NCBI RefSeq assembly: GCF_018375725.1
Contig: NZ_JAHACR010000093.1
Location: forward strand, 1-13,487
Source: Burkholderia sp.
GTDB lineage: Bacteria > Pseudomonadota > Gammaproteobacteria > Burkholderiales > Burkholderiaceae
Reading direction: 5' to 3'
Length of the DNA stretch: 13,487 nucleotides
Below, piece after piece: positions 6,946 through 13,487 of the stretch (the first letter of the stretch is position 1; each line of letters opens with the position of its first letter). A program made the position numbers and the translations under genes. The notes beneath the pieces were generated by a model, which was given only the letters and a program-made list of their open reading frames with translations, was not told where the DNA came from and did no database searches.

Positions 6946-8753
6946 GGCCGCCCCTGCAGGAAGTTTGCCGCGCGTTTGCCGTAGAACTTGTTGACATCCG
7001 TGGCGCCGGTCTGCGCTTTTTCGACCAGCGACGCGGCGGTCAGCAGGTACTTGAGGTAGAGCCGGTCGTCTTCGAGCAGGATCTGGCGGGCGAATGCCGT
7101 GTCTTCGCCCGCTTCGGCCAGCTCAGCGAGGATTGTCTCGATCCGGCTGCGCACGCGTGCATAGCCCGCCGCCGGATCGGTGCCACGGTGTTGCGCCAGC
7201 CCTTCCACCAGCGCGGCAATGTTCAGTTGGAGCGTAATCGTGGTGAACATCTGGGCAAGCGGCAGCGCGTCCGGGGCGTCGATGCGCGGGTCTTCGAGGC
7301 CGTCGAGCCGGCCGGCGAGTGCCGGCCAGCGGCGCGCGAGCTGGCTACGGTCGATGCGAGCGGCGTCGTTGTCCTTGAGCAGCAGCCGCAGGCCGTCCTC
7401 GCCGTACACCAGCATGGAGTTCTGCTGGTTCGATTCCAGTGCGATGCCGTAGCGCAACCACAGCGTCAGGTGCAGGCGCAGCGTCAGCGCGAGGTAGGCA
7501 TCGAACCATGCGTCCAGGTCGCCGCCGTAGAAGCGTTCGGCGAGCGCTTCGGCGGCCAGCTTGCCGTTTGCCGTCTCCGCGAGGAGACCGGCGACAGGAA
7601 TCACTGTCGCGTGCTCCAGTGCCTGCGCCGGGTAGCGTCGCAGGATGAAGCCGAGCAACGGATGCTGATCGACATGGGCGCCGTTCGCCTCGTCGGTCAG
7701 CAGGAGCCGGTCGCGAATGGCCGGCTCGCGGGCGGCGATGTCGCCCAGCAGCGTCTGGATACGATTCCCGTCCCCGATGGTGCTCGGCTTGATCGTGCGG
7801 ATATTCCGCGCACCCAGCGTTCGTATCGTGAGCGGCAGCTTCACGTGCCATTCCGGCGCGTCCAGCACGATCAGCGACCGTACTGACAGCGTCGGCGCGA
7901 CGCGCAGATGCGTCTGCGGTGCACGAATGACGTGGCCGGTCAGCCCGGCGTCGGCGAGAAAATCGTCCAGATGACGACGCCAGACGAACGGATGCACGGG
8001 CACCAGCGCATGGGTGCGGGCGAGCGCCGGAGCGAGGCCGACATCGGCGAAACCGGGCCAGCGCGGTGGCAGCGCATCGCCGCTCGGGTGGTAGCGGTCG
8101 CGCGGCACGGCAAGCCAGTTCAGTTCGAATTCGGGCTGGAACTCCGGTGCGTACCGCGGCAGGTCGGGGGCGGCAAAGCCGAGCTTGGCCCGCGCGCTGG
8201 GATAGTACGGGTGATCGAGGAACGCGGCGAGACGGTCGTAGTGCTGCATGCGGTGATGCCATGACGGCGACGCGGCTCCGTCCATGCAATCGGGCGACGC
8301 AAACCAGCGCGCGCGTTCGGCCTGCGCGGCGGCGCGATGCTCGCGGGCGGCGCGGCACTCGTCCGCGTAGGCGGTAAACAGCCGGGCCGCGTCGACGGGA
8401 AGATCGCCGGCCCACGCCGTCAGTATCGCGTCGACGTCGTTCAATTCGGTCAGGCTGCGGGCGGTCTCGCTCAGAAGCGGCAGGCGGGTCAGTCGCCAGT
8501 CCTGCATGTAGCGTGTCGGCGTGACGGGAATCCAGAGGACGCCCGGTCCGAAATGGCGCACGCGCAGCCAGTGCTGGTCGGCGGGAAAGCCCGCGGCGGC
8601 GTCCGAATGCCCGTCGCCGCAGATCAGCTCGCCGCGGCTGACGCATTCGCGGACGTCTTCGCGCAACAGCGCATCGACGACCCGGATGCAGACGTAGTCC
8701 GCATCCGTCGCGGCGGATGCGTGGCCGGGCTGAATAGGAAGACGGGCGGTCAT
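6942..8753 (-). CDS. pvsB: NIS siderophore synthetase (IucA/IucC family), PvsB type, divergent motifs
   Basis: A 603-aa member of the IucA/IucC family, clearly different from the second synthetase in this operon. Recognisable parts are HPYYPSARAKLGF at 181-193, VHPFVW at 253-258, PTLSVRSL at 287-294, KLPLTIRT at 305-312, YGIALESNQQN at 435-445 and LKDNDAARI at 459-467. The first motif departs from the usual H-P-x-H-P-x-x-K-x-R-x-G-F: Tyr replaces the second His, and Arg and Lys are exchanged. The YGIALE-x-NQQN and LKDND text points to the subgroup that uses a substrate other than free citrate. By synteny it is PvsB, which acts later in vibrioferrin assembly, joining the alanine/2-oxoglutarate side to the citryl-ethanolamine side; the exact step is inferred. 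The start at 8753 overlaps the pvsA stop as ATGA; an in-frame ATG five codons upstream (8768) lies inside pvsA and is less likely. Confidence 0.9.
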   Translation of the reverse strand: MTARLPIQPGHASAATDADYVCIRVVDALLREDVRECVSRGELICGDGHSDAAAGFPADQHWLRVRHFGPGVLWIPVTPTRYMQDWRLTRLPLLSETARSLTELNDVDAILTAWAGDLPVDAARLFTAYADECRAAREHRAAAQAERARWFASPDCMDGAASPSWHHRMQHYDRLAAFLDHPYYPSARAKLGFAAPDLPRYAPEFQPEFELNWLAVPRDRYHPSGDALPPRWPGFADVGLAPALARTHALVPVHPFVWRRHLDDFLADAGLTGHVIRAPQTHLRVAPTLSVRSLIVLDAPEWHVKLPLTIRTLGARNIRTIKPSTIGDGNRIQTLLGDIAAREPAIRDRLLLTDEANGAHVDQHPLLGFILRRYPAQALEHATVIPVAGLLAETANGKLAAEALAERFYGGDLDAWFDAYLALTLRLHLTLWLRYGIALESNQQNSMLVYGEDGLRLLLKDNDAARIDRSQLARRWPALAGRLDGLEDPRIDAPDALPLAQMFTTITLQLNIAALVEGLAQHRGTDPAAGYARVRSRIETILAELAEAGEDTAFARQILLEDDRLYLKYLLTAASLVEKAQTGATDVNKFYGKRAANFLQGRP

Positions 8754-9955
8754 TGTGCGATCTCCCATGCGAGCGTGCGGCTGGTTCGCTCCACTGCGGC
8801 GGCCAGACCGTCCGTGTCCGGGCCGCTGCCGCGCAGCACGCCGATGTAGTCCTTGTTGGAGTGCGTGAGTTCGATGGCGTCGCCGACCTTGCGCAGCGGC
8901 AGGTAGGTCAGGCGCATGCCGTCGACTTCATGCTGGCTGGCCGGCGGCGCGTGCCGCAGGGTGCCCGCCGCGGTCGCGGTGAAGTAGCGGATCCATGCGG
9001 CGCGCTTGGGCACGTCGAGCGCCGGCAGCGGCTGGCCGAGATGCAGCCGCAGAACCTGCTCGAACAGCGGGAACGGCAAGGTGTCGCGCAGCAGGAATTC
9101 GCGGTAGTCGCCGATGCTGCGATAGTTGATTTCGATCAGGCGCGGGCCGTTTGCCGTGAGCACGTATTCGGTATGGCAGGCGCCGAAGCCGACCCCGAAG
9201 CGGCGAATCATGTCCAGCACGTCGGCCTCGACCGACGGCGGCAGCCCCGTCCCCCAGACCGCCTCCAGTTCGACGAAATGGGGCGGCGGCGACAGGGTCA
9301 CGCGGAAGCCGCCCAGCGCGCGGATCGTGTGGCCGTCGCCCAGGGTTTCGAGCGTGTAGAGCGGGCCCTCCAGATACGCTTCGAGCAGCAGCGCCTGCCC
9401 CGGATGCAGCGCCCAGACGGCGGCGCACTGTCCGGCCAGTTCGGCGCGATCGCGAGCGAGGCTGACCTGCTGGCTGGCCACGCCCTCGCGCGGTTTGACG
9501 ATGCAGGGCATCGGGATGTCGTCCAGCGCGGCGACCGCGGCAGGATCGCAGACCACGGCGTGCCGGAGCGTGTCGATGCCGCGCTGAGCCATCCGACGGC
9601 GCATCTCCGCCTTGTTCTTGGCTGCGTAGGTCGTGCGCCAGTCCTTGCCCGGCAGGCCGAAGTAGCTGGAGGCGATTGCCGTGGCGGTCTGCAGGTGATC
9701 GCTGTTCGAGAACAGGGCGGCGGGCTGGCCGTCGCGTCGCGTGATCGCATCGATGACCGCCACCGGATTGAAGACGTCGCACGGGACGATTTCGTCCGGA
9801 TAGGCGGGGAGGCCGCTCTGCGCAAAATGCGTGCGATGCGCGTCGGCGCAGTCGGTCAACAGGACGACCGCGAGCCCGAGCGCCCGGGCGGCGGGCAGGA
9901 AGCCCTCGTTGACGGGTGCCGTGGGAACGTGCGCCAGGATGAAGAGTGTCTGCAT
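8750..9955 (-). CDS. pvsA: ATP-grasp ligase, vibrioferrin PvsA type
   Basis: A 401-aa ATP-grasp carboxylate-amine ligase. The N-terminal part is a Rossmann-like pre-ATP domain. Then come the central ATP-binding lysines (K113/K115 in AAKNKAEMRR, and K144 in IVKPREG), LEAYLEGPLYTLETL at about 201-215, and the metal-binding LIEINYR at 263-269 with E265 and N267. Such enzymes join a carboxylate, activated as acyl phosphate, to an amino group. In the vibrioferrin operon the first gene encodes this family and is thought to attach L-alanine; that substrate is inferred here from synteny. It is the leading gene of the operon. ATG 9955 follows AAAGGA (minus-strand reading of 9964-9969) at 8 bases. The frame continues upstream to 10189, but that stretch is AT-richer and holds the likely promoter, so 9955 is preferred. 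The stop overlaps pvsB by 4 bases. Confidence 0.88.
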   Translation of the reverse strand: MQTLFILAHVPTAPVNEGFLPAARALGLAVVLLTDCADAHRTHFAQSGLPAYPDEIVPCDVFNPVAVIDAITRRDGQPAALFSNSDHLQTATAIASSYFGLPGKDWRTTYAAKNKAEMRRRMAQRGIDTLRHAVVCDPAAVAALDDIPMPCIVKPREGVASQQVSLARDRAELAGQCAAVWALHPGQALLLEAYLEGPLYTLETLGDGHTIRALGGFRVTLSPPPHFVELEAVWGTGLPPSVEADVLDMIRRFGVGFGACHTEYVLTANGPRLIEINYRSIGDYREFLLRDTLPFPLFEQVLRLHLGQPLPALDVPKRAAWIRYFTATAAGTLRHAPPASQHEVDGMRLTYLPLRKVGDAIELTHSNKDYIGVLRGSGPDTDGLAAAVERTSRTLAWEIAQ

Positions 9956-10018
9956 GGATAGCGTCCTTTGTGCGTTCAGGTCAGCGGTAACGGTGAAACA
10001 TGTAAATGCGTACGCGAG

Positions 10019-10033
10019 TGAGAATGATTTGTG
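10019..10033 (-). promoter_or_regulatory. Candidate Fur-controlled promoter of pvsABCDE
   Basis: On the + strand TGAGAAT G ATTTGTG compares with the 7-1-7 Fur consensus TGATAAT N ATTATCA at 9 of 14 positions; one half-site is strong, the other weak. A modest minus-strand promoter fits over it: TTGCCC (10052-10047), 17 bases, AATCAT (10029-10024), about 70 bases before the pvsA start. Iron repression is expected for such an operon, but the promoter match is only fair. Confidence 0.45.
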
Positions 10034-10165
10034 TTCAATGAAATGCGGGCAATCGTTGTCAGGCATGCATCGTGAAAAGGATTTCGTTCGTACCCGAATT
10101 CTTCGGCCGATGCTCGCACACGTTTGCGCCAAAAGCGTGACGGGGCACCGGTCCGTATGGAACAC

Positions 10166-10204
10166 AAGCGAAGCGGGGCATGGCCGCACCCCGGTTCGCT
10201 TTTT
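10166..10204. terminator. Strong hairpin terminator after the receptor gene
   Basis: AAGCGAA and CGGGG (10166-10172, 10174-10178) pair with CCCCG and TTCGCTT (10089+100 to 10193, 10195-10201) around a 10-base loop, with one mismatch in the stem. It starts about 8 bases past the receptor stop. On the minus strand it is followed by TGTGTT; on the + strand by an unbroken T-run at 10200-10204. It should end receptor transcription and separate it from the pvs operon, and may work in both directions. Confidence 0.75.
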
Positions 10205-10211
10205 CCGAGAA

Positions 10212-12359
10212 CTACATCTGGTATCGCAGTGTTGCCATGACGCTGCGAGGTGCGCCCGGCATGTTGAGGTTGGGGCTCGAGCCGTGCGCCGAGACGATGT
10301 AACGCTTGTCGAACAGGTTGTACAGATTCAACTGGAGCGATACCGGGCCGCGTGCGTACCAGGCCATCATGTCCGCCGTGATGTAGCCGGGCAGCGTCAC
10401 GGTGTTCTGCGGATCGGCCATGCGTGCGCCGACGAAATTCAGACCGCCGCCGACGCCGAAGCCGTTGCCCAGATTCTTGGTCAGCCAGAGATTGCCGGAG
10501 TGGCGTGGCGTGAGGGTGGCGCGCTTGTCCTGCAGCGCGGCGCTCGACTTGGTGACCTCGGCGTCGAGATAGGCGTAGCCTGCCAGCACGCGCCAGCCAT
10601 GGCCGAGCTCGGCGGCGCTGCTGAGCTCGATGCCGTCGGTGCGCTGCTCGCCGATCGGAATCAGCGCCGTGTTGCTCGCATTGGCGACCTTGATATTGCT
10701 GCGATCGAGCCGGAACACCGATACCGTCGTGGTGAGCTTGCCGTCAAGCCAGTCGTACTTCGCACCGATTTCGGTGTTCGTCGTGGTTTCCGGAGCGAGT
10801 TCCGCATTGTTGGCCGCCAGCGAGAATGCTTCGCCGGAGGGCTGGAAGGATAGGCTCCAGGACACGTAATACGATTGGGCCTGGGTCGGCTGCCAAACCA
10901 GGCCTGCGCGAGGGCTCCATGCCGTGTCGGTACGCGACAGGCCCGGCTGCTTCGGACGGCGGTCGATCGTTTCCTGCTGGAAACGGTCGTAGCGGATGCC
11001 CAGCAGCGCCTTCCAGTGCTCGCTGAAGCTGATCATGTCCTGCGTATAGACGCCCACGGTCTTGAAGATGCCGAGGTTGTTGGCCGTGGGCGTCGTCGAC
11101 GTGTGCAGCGGCAGCGTCGGCAGTGCCGGTGCGAACAGGTCGAAGTTCAGCGGCTTGCCGTTGGTCCCCGTCACCGGGGCCGAATAGCTGACGAGATCCT
11201 TGTTCTGCTGGCCGAATTCCATCCCGTACAGCACTTCGTGCTTCATGCCGAACAACATGGCCTTCTGCACGAGTTCGGTCTGGTTGAACCAGCCATGCTC
11301 CTCGCGATAGACGTTGCCGTGGTTCAGCGTGAAGGTCCGCGCGGCCTCGTTGACGTCGCGGACCAGCGTGTTGTTGCGGTCGAGCGAATCGTGGTAATAG
11401 CGTGTCGCATTGCGGATCGACCACTGATCGTTGAATTCGTGCTTGACGGTGGCCGTGCCCGAATACACGCGCGTTCGCGTGGTATCCACGCTGCCCGCAT
11501 TGGCTGCGCCGTAATAGGCAGACGCCGGCACGTCGACGGGCCGACCCTTGTAGGCCGGGATACCGAAATCGGTGACGCGGCGGTCTTCCAGATAATCGGC
11601 CTGCAGCAGCACGGTGGTCTTCGGCGCGATGCGCAATTCCAGCGAAGGCGCGACGGCCGTGCGATTCATGAACTGTTGCGAGCGATAACTCTTGGCTTCC
11701 TCGTGGGCGCCGGTCACGCGGAAAGCGGCCGCGCCGCTGGCGAGCGCGCGCCCGACATCGGCTTCGATGCGCCGGTCGGCCCAGGCACCGTAACTGATGC
11801 CGAAATCGGTGACGTCGACACCCGGTTTCTTCGTGACGCGGTTGATCAGGCCGCCGGATGATCCGCGCCCATAAAGAACGGCGGCCGGACCCTTGACGAC
11901 TTCCACACGATCGACGTTGGAGAGATCGCGGAAATACAGCGCGTCGTCGCGAATGCCGTCGACGAACTGGTCGGCGATCGCCGAGAAACCGCGAATGGTG
12001 ACCTGGTCGCGCTGACCGTCGCCGGTGGAGAAGCCGACGCCGGGTACGTTCTTGAGCACGTCCTGCATGGAATTGGCGTGCTGGTCGCGCATCACTTCCG
12101 CGGTGACCACGTTCACGGTCTGCGGGATATCGCGCAGCGGCGCATCGATTTTGGTGGCGCTGCGCGCACTAGCCGGGTTGTAACCCACACCCGGATCGCG
12201 AATCGAACTTGCGTTGATGCTCATCACCGGGAGCTGGTCCGCCGCGGCGCCGGGCTGTGCCGACGCGTTGTCCTGCGCGAAGGCGACGCCGGTCACGATG
12301 GGCTGGCATGCGAAAACGGCCAGAACCGTGCGTCGCACCGGATACAAATCTCGTCTCAT
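10212..12359 (-). CDS. TonB-dependent siderophore receptor
   Basis: A 715-aa outer-membrane receptor importing a ferric siderophore with energy from TonB-ExbBD. A signal peptide covers residues 1-28 (hydrophobic stretch, cleavage after AFA before QDN). A TonB-box-like segment follows near LPVMSI. The plug domain then shows the classical text DIPQTVNVV, then VPGVGFSTGDG, IRGF, and VEVVKGPAAVLYGRG with GGLINRVTKKP. The remainder is the beta-barrel, ending in an aromatic-rich final strand (ATLRYQM). There is no extra N-terminal signalling domain of FecA type. The substrate is taken to be the siderophore made by the adjoining operon because the receptor lies just upstream on the same strand; its text is of the general FhuE/Fiu-like class, so ligand choice is not proven. 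ATG 12359 is preceded by AGGAAGGAG (12362-12370). It has its own Fur-like promoter and terminator. Confidence 0.93.
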   Translation of the reverse strand: MRRDLYPVRRTVLAVFACQPIVTGVAFAQDNASAQPGAAADQLPVMSINASSIRDPGVGYNPASARSATKIDAPLRDIPQTVNVVTAEVMRDQHANSMQDVLKNVPGVGFSTGDGQRDQVTIRGFSAIADQFVDGIRDDALYFRDLSNVDRVEVVKGPAAVLYGRGSSGGLINRVTKKPGVDVTDFGISYGAWADRRIEADVGRALASGAAAFRVTGAHEEAKSYRSQQFMNRTAVAPSLELRIAPKTTVLLQADYLEDRRVTDFGIPAYKGRPVDVPASAYYGAANAGSVDTTRTRVYSGTATVKHEFNDQWSIRNATRYYHDSLDRNNTLVRDVNEAARTFTLNHGNVYREEHGWFNQTELVQKAMLFGMKHEVLYGMEFGQQNKDLVSYSAPVTGTNGKPLNFDLFAPALPTLPLHTSTTPTANNLGIFKTVGVYTQDMISFSEHWKALLGIRYDRFQQETIDRRPKQPGLSRTDTAWSPRAGLVWQPTQAQSYYVSWSLSFQPSGEAFSLAANNAELAPETTTNTEIGAKYDWLDGKLTTTVSVFRLDRSNIKVANASNTALIPIGEQRTDGIELSSAAELGHGWRVLAGYAYLDAEVTKSSAALQDKRATLTPRHSGNLWLTKNLGNGFGVGGGLNFVGARMADPQNTVTLPGYITADMMAWYARGPVSLQLNLYNLFDKRYIVSAHGSSPNLNMPGAPRSVMATLRYQM

Positions 12360-12392
12360 CTCTCCTTCCTGTAATGGTTCGTAATTGGAAAA

Positions 12393-12429
12393 TGAGACGC
12401 ATTATCATTAGTAAGAATAGAAAGGTCAA
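12393..12429 (-). promoter_or_regulatory. Receptor promoter with overlapping Fur-box-like site
   Basis: On the minus strand TTGACC (12429-12424), 17 bases, GATAAT (12406-12401) is a good sigma70 promoter. A site reading TGATAAT G CGTCTCA (12407-12393) matches 11 of 14 positions of the 7-1-7 Fur consensus and covers the -10 box, so iron-loaded Fur would block transcription. The stretch is AT-rich compared with its surroundings. The receptor ATG follows 34 bases beyond the Fur site. Confidence 0.75.
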
Positions 12430-12521
12430 CAAGTGTTGCGAATTGGGGAAGGGATGCTGGGCCGAGCGTCGTCGATCCTGATGAGAAACGACTGCGCGAA
12501 GCCGCCGCTTCCGAAAACAAG

Positions 12522-12550
12522 TTGTCCATAGTAGACTGAAAATCTATGTA
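12522..12550 (+). promoter_or_regulatory. Weak candidate promoter and operator of the divergent gene
   Basis: TTGTCC (12522-12527) and TATGTA (12545-12550) are 17 bases apart and point toward the ornithine cyclodeaminase family gene. Over the same stretch CATAG (12527-12531) and CTATG (12544-12548) form an inverted repeat with a 12-base centre, a shape used by many dimeric regulators. The -10 match is poor. Confidence 0.3.
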
Positions 12551-12584
12551 TCGACACGGAGCGGGCTGTGCCCGGAATCACTGT

Positions 12585-13487
12585 ATGAGTGCTCAATCGA
12601 ACAACTTGCCTTGCGTTGTGGATGAGGCGCAGGTTCGTGCCGCATTGCCGAGCCTGAATACGCGTGGAGCACTGGAGCGGATGTTCCGATCTCTGGCCAA
12701 AGGTCGCGCGGTGCAGCCGCCGCAAACCCTGACTCTCTTTCCCGAGAACGCCGGCGACTTCATCACGTACCTCGGTGCGTTGGCTGAAGAGCGCGTATTC
12801 GGTGCCAAACTGTCCCCGTATGTTCCGACCAGTAGCGGCCCGATCGTCACGGCCTGGACTGCCCTGATGTCGATGGAAACGGGGCGCCCTTTGATGTGGT
12901 GCGATTCCGGACTGTTGACAGCCGAACTCACGGTCGGCGCCACGGCACTGGCCGTGGAACATCTGGCGTCACGCAATGCGAGCACCCTTGCGCTGGTGGG
13001 TACCGGCGCGTTGGGCTTGGCGCATCTGCGTCATCTGCGTCCGGTTAGGGAATGGACGACCATTCGCGTCTACTCGCCACAACTGGCGAATGACGGTAGC
13101 AAGCGTGATCAAGTGAGGTCGATCGACCCGCGTATCGTGGTGAGCGACACGCTGGACGGATGCGTTCGCGATGCCGACGTCGTCTCGCTTTGCACATCGT
13201 CGGGACAGCAGGTCCTGACGGACGGCATATTGACGCGGCCAGCGCTGGTGACGTCGATCAGCACGAACGCTGTCAACGCGCACGAGGTTCCGCCGGCATG
13301 GCTTCCGGACATGGATGTGTACTGCGACTACCGCGCGACGACCCCGGCCAGTGCAGGGGAGATGAAGATTGCCGCGGCCGAGTTCGGCTGGCATCCCGAC
13401 AGGATCGTGGGCGATCTGCCGGAGTTGATTGCGGGCGATGCGCCGCTCCAGTCCTACGAGCGTCACGTTTTCTTCCGTTCGATCGGG
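12585..13487 (+). CDS. Ornithine cyclodeaminase/mu-crystallin family protein, partial at right edge
   Basis: 301 residues are visible and the frame runs off the window; the family is usually 310-340 aa, so little is missing. Family features are K75 in FGAKLSPY, the D-S-G-L-L-T-A segment at 107-113, the dinucleotide motif GTGALG at 139-144, DADVVSLCTSS, a VNAHEVP segment, GDLPELIAG, and the closing HVFFRSIG. Members include NAD(P)-dependent ornithine cyclodeaminase, alanine dehydrogenase, pyrroline-2-carboxylate reductases and the staphyloferrin enzyme SbnB, so function cannot be read from family alone. The segment TAELTVGATALAV has Leu115 where most members have Arg (in an RTAA motif) that holds the substrate carboxylate. 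It is divergent from the receptor and could supply an amino acid (alanine, for example) to the siderophore, or be unrelated. Start 12585 follows GGAA at about 8 bases; an in-frame ATG at 12546 would add 13 residues and is less likely. Confidence 0.85.
   Translation, partial: MSAQSNNLPCVVDEAQVRAALPSLNTRGALERMFRSLAKGRAVQPPQTLTLFPENAGDFITYLGALAEERVFGAKLSPYVPTSSGPIVTAWTALMSMETGRPLMWCDSGLLTAELTVGATALAVEHLASRNASTLALVGTGALGLAHLRHLRPVREWTTIRVYSPQLANDGSKRDQVRSIDPRIVVSDTLDGCVRDADVVSLCTSSGQQVLTDGILTRPALVTSISTNAVNAHEVPPAWLPDMDVYCDYRATTPASAGEMKIAAAEFGWHPDRIVGDLPELIAGDAPLQSYERHVFFRSIG

Noticed and set aside
3911..6997. Apparent 1028-codon minus-strand frame suggesting a fusion with the NIS synthetase
   Set aside because: The upstream part is an out-of-frame reading of pvsC, which has its own start, stop and MFS motifs. 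A ribosome site supports the start at 5737.
10875..11861. + strand open frame (328 codons) opposite the receptor gene
   Set aside because: Shadow of the TonB-dependent receptor, whose plug and barrel motifs are clear on the minus strand.
12426..12962. Minus-strand open frame (178 codons) near the divergent gene
   Set aside because: It runs antisense to the ornithine cyclodeaminase family gene and crosses its promoter; no recognisable domain.
2676..13487. Staphyloferrin B locus (SbnA-I type)
   Set aside because: Only two NIS synthetases rather than three, an ATP-grasp gene in their place, and no SbnG-like citrate synthase. The order fits pvsABCDE better. The SbnB-like family member at the right edge keeps a Dap-containing variant possible.

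Overview
The window is GC-rich DNA with strong G/C preference at third codon positions. It looks like a chromosomal segment of a Burkholderia-type betaproteobacterium, an inference from composition and gene style. It has three parts: a signalling pair at the left end, a complete siderophore operon in the middle, and a receptor with a divergent enzyme gene at the right.

Left, + strand, 3-2314: the 3' end of a PotD-like periplasmic solute-binding protein gene overlaps by 4 bases a membrane diguanylate cyclase (Cache-like sensor, HAMP, intact GGDEF and I-site). The pairing resembles NspS/MbaA polyamine signalling. A small 85-aa Cys-rich protein of unknown function (minus strand, 2326-2583) converges on it.

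Centre, minus strand, 9955-2676: five tightly packed genes. In transcription order they are an ATP-grasp ligase, a NIS (IucA/IucC) synthetase, an MFS exporter, a second NIS synthetase and a PLP-dependent fold-III decarboxylase. Families and order match the vibrioferrin operon pvsABCDE. Three of the four junctions are ATGA overlaps; the fourth is a 26-bp gap. The inferred product is a citrate-based carboxylate siderophore of the vibrioferrin type (citrate, ethanolamine from serine, alanine, 2-oxoglutarate). A candidate Fur site lies upstream of the first gene.

Right: a TonB-dependent siderophore receptor (minus strand, 12359-10212) has a good sigma70 promoter with an overlapping Fur-box-like site and ends at a strong hairpin terminator, so it is a separate, probably iron-controlled transcript ahead of the operon. 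Divergent from it, a + strand ornithine cyclodeaminase/mu-crystallin family gene starts at about 12585 and runs off the window. It lacks the Arg usual in the family, and its link to the siderophore is open.

Together the central genes make, export and re-import a ferric siderophore. No inner-membrane ABC importer, ferri-siderophore reductase or dedicated citrate synthase is visible here. I see no rRNA, tRNA, CRISPR array, IS element or phage gene. No gap between genes exceeds 300 bp.
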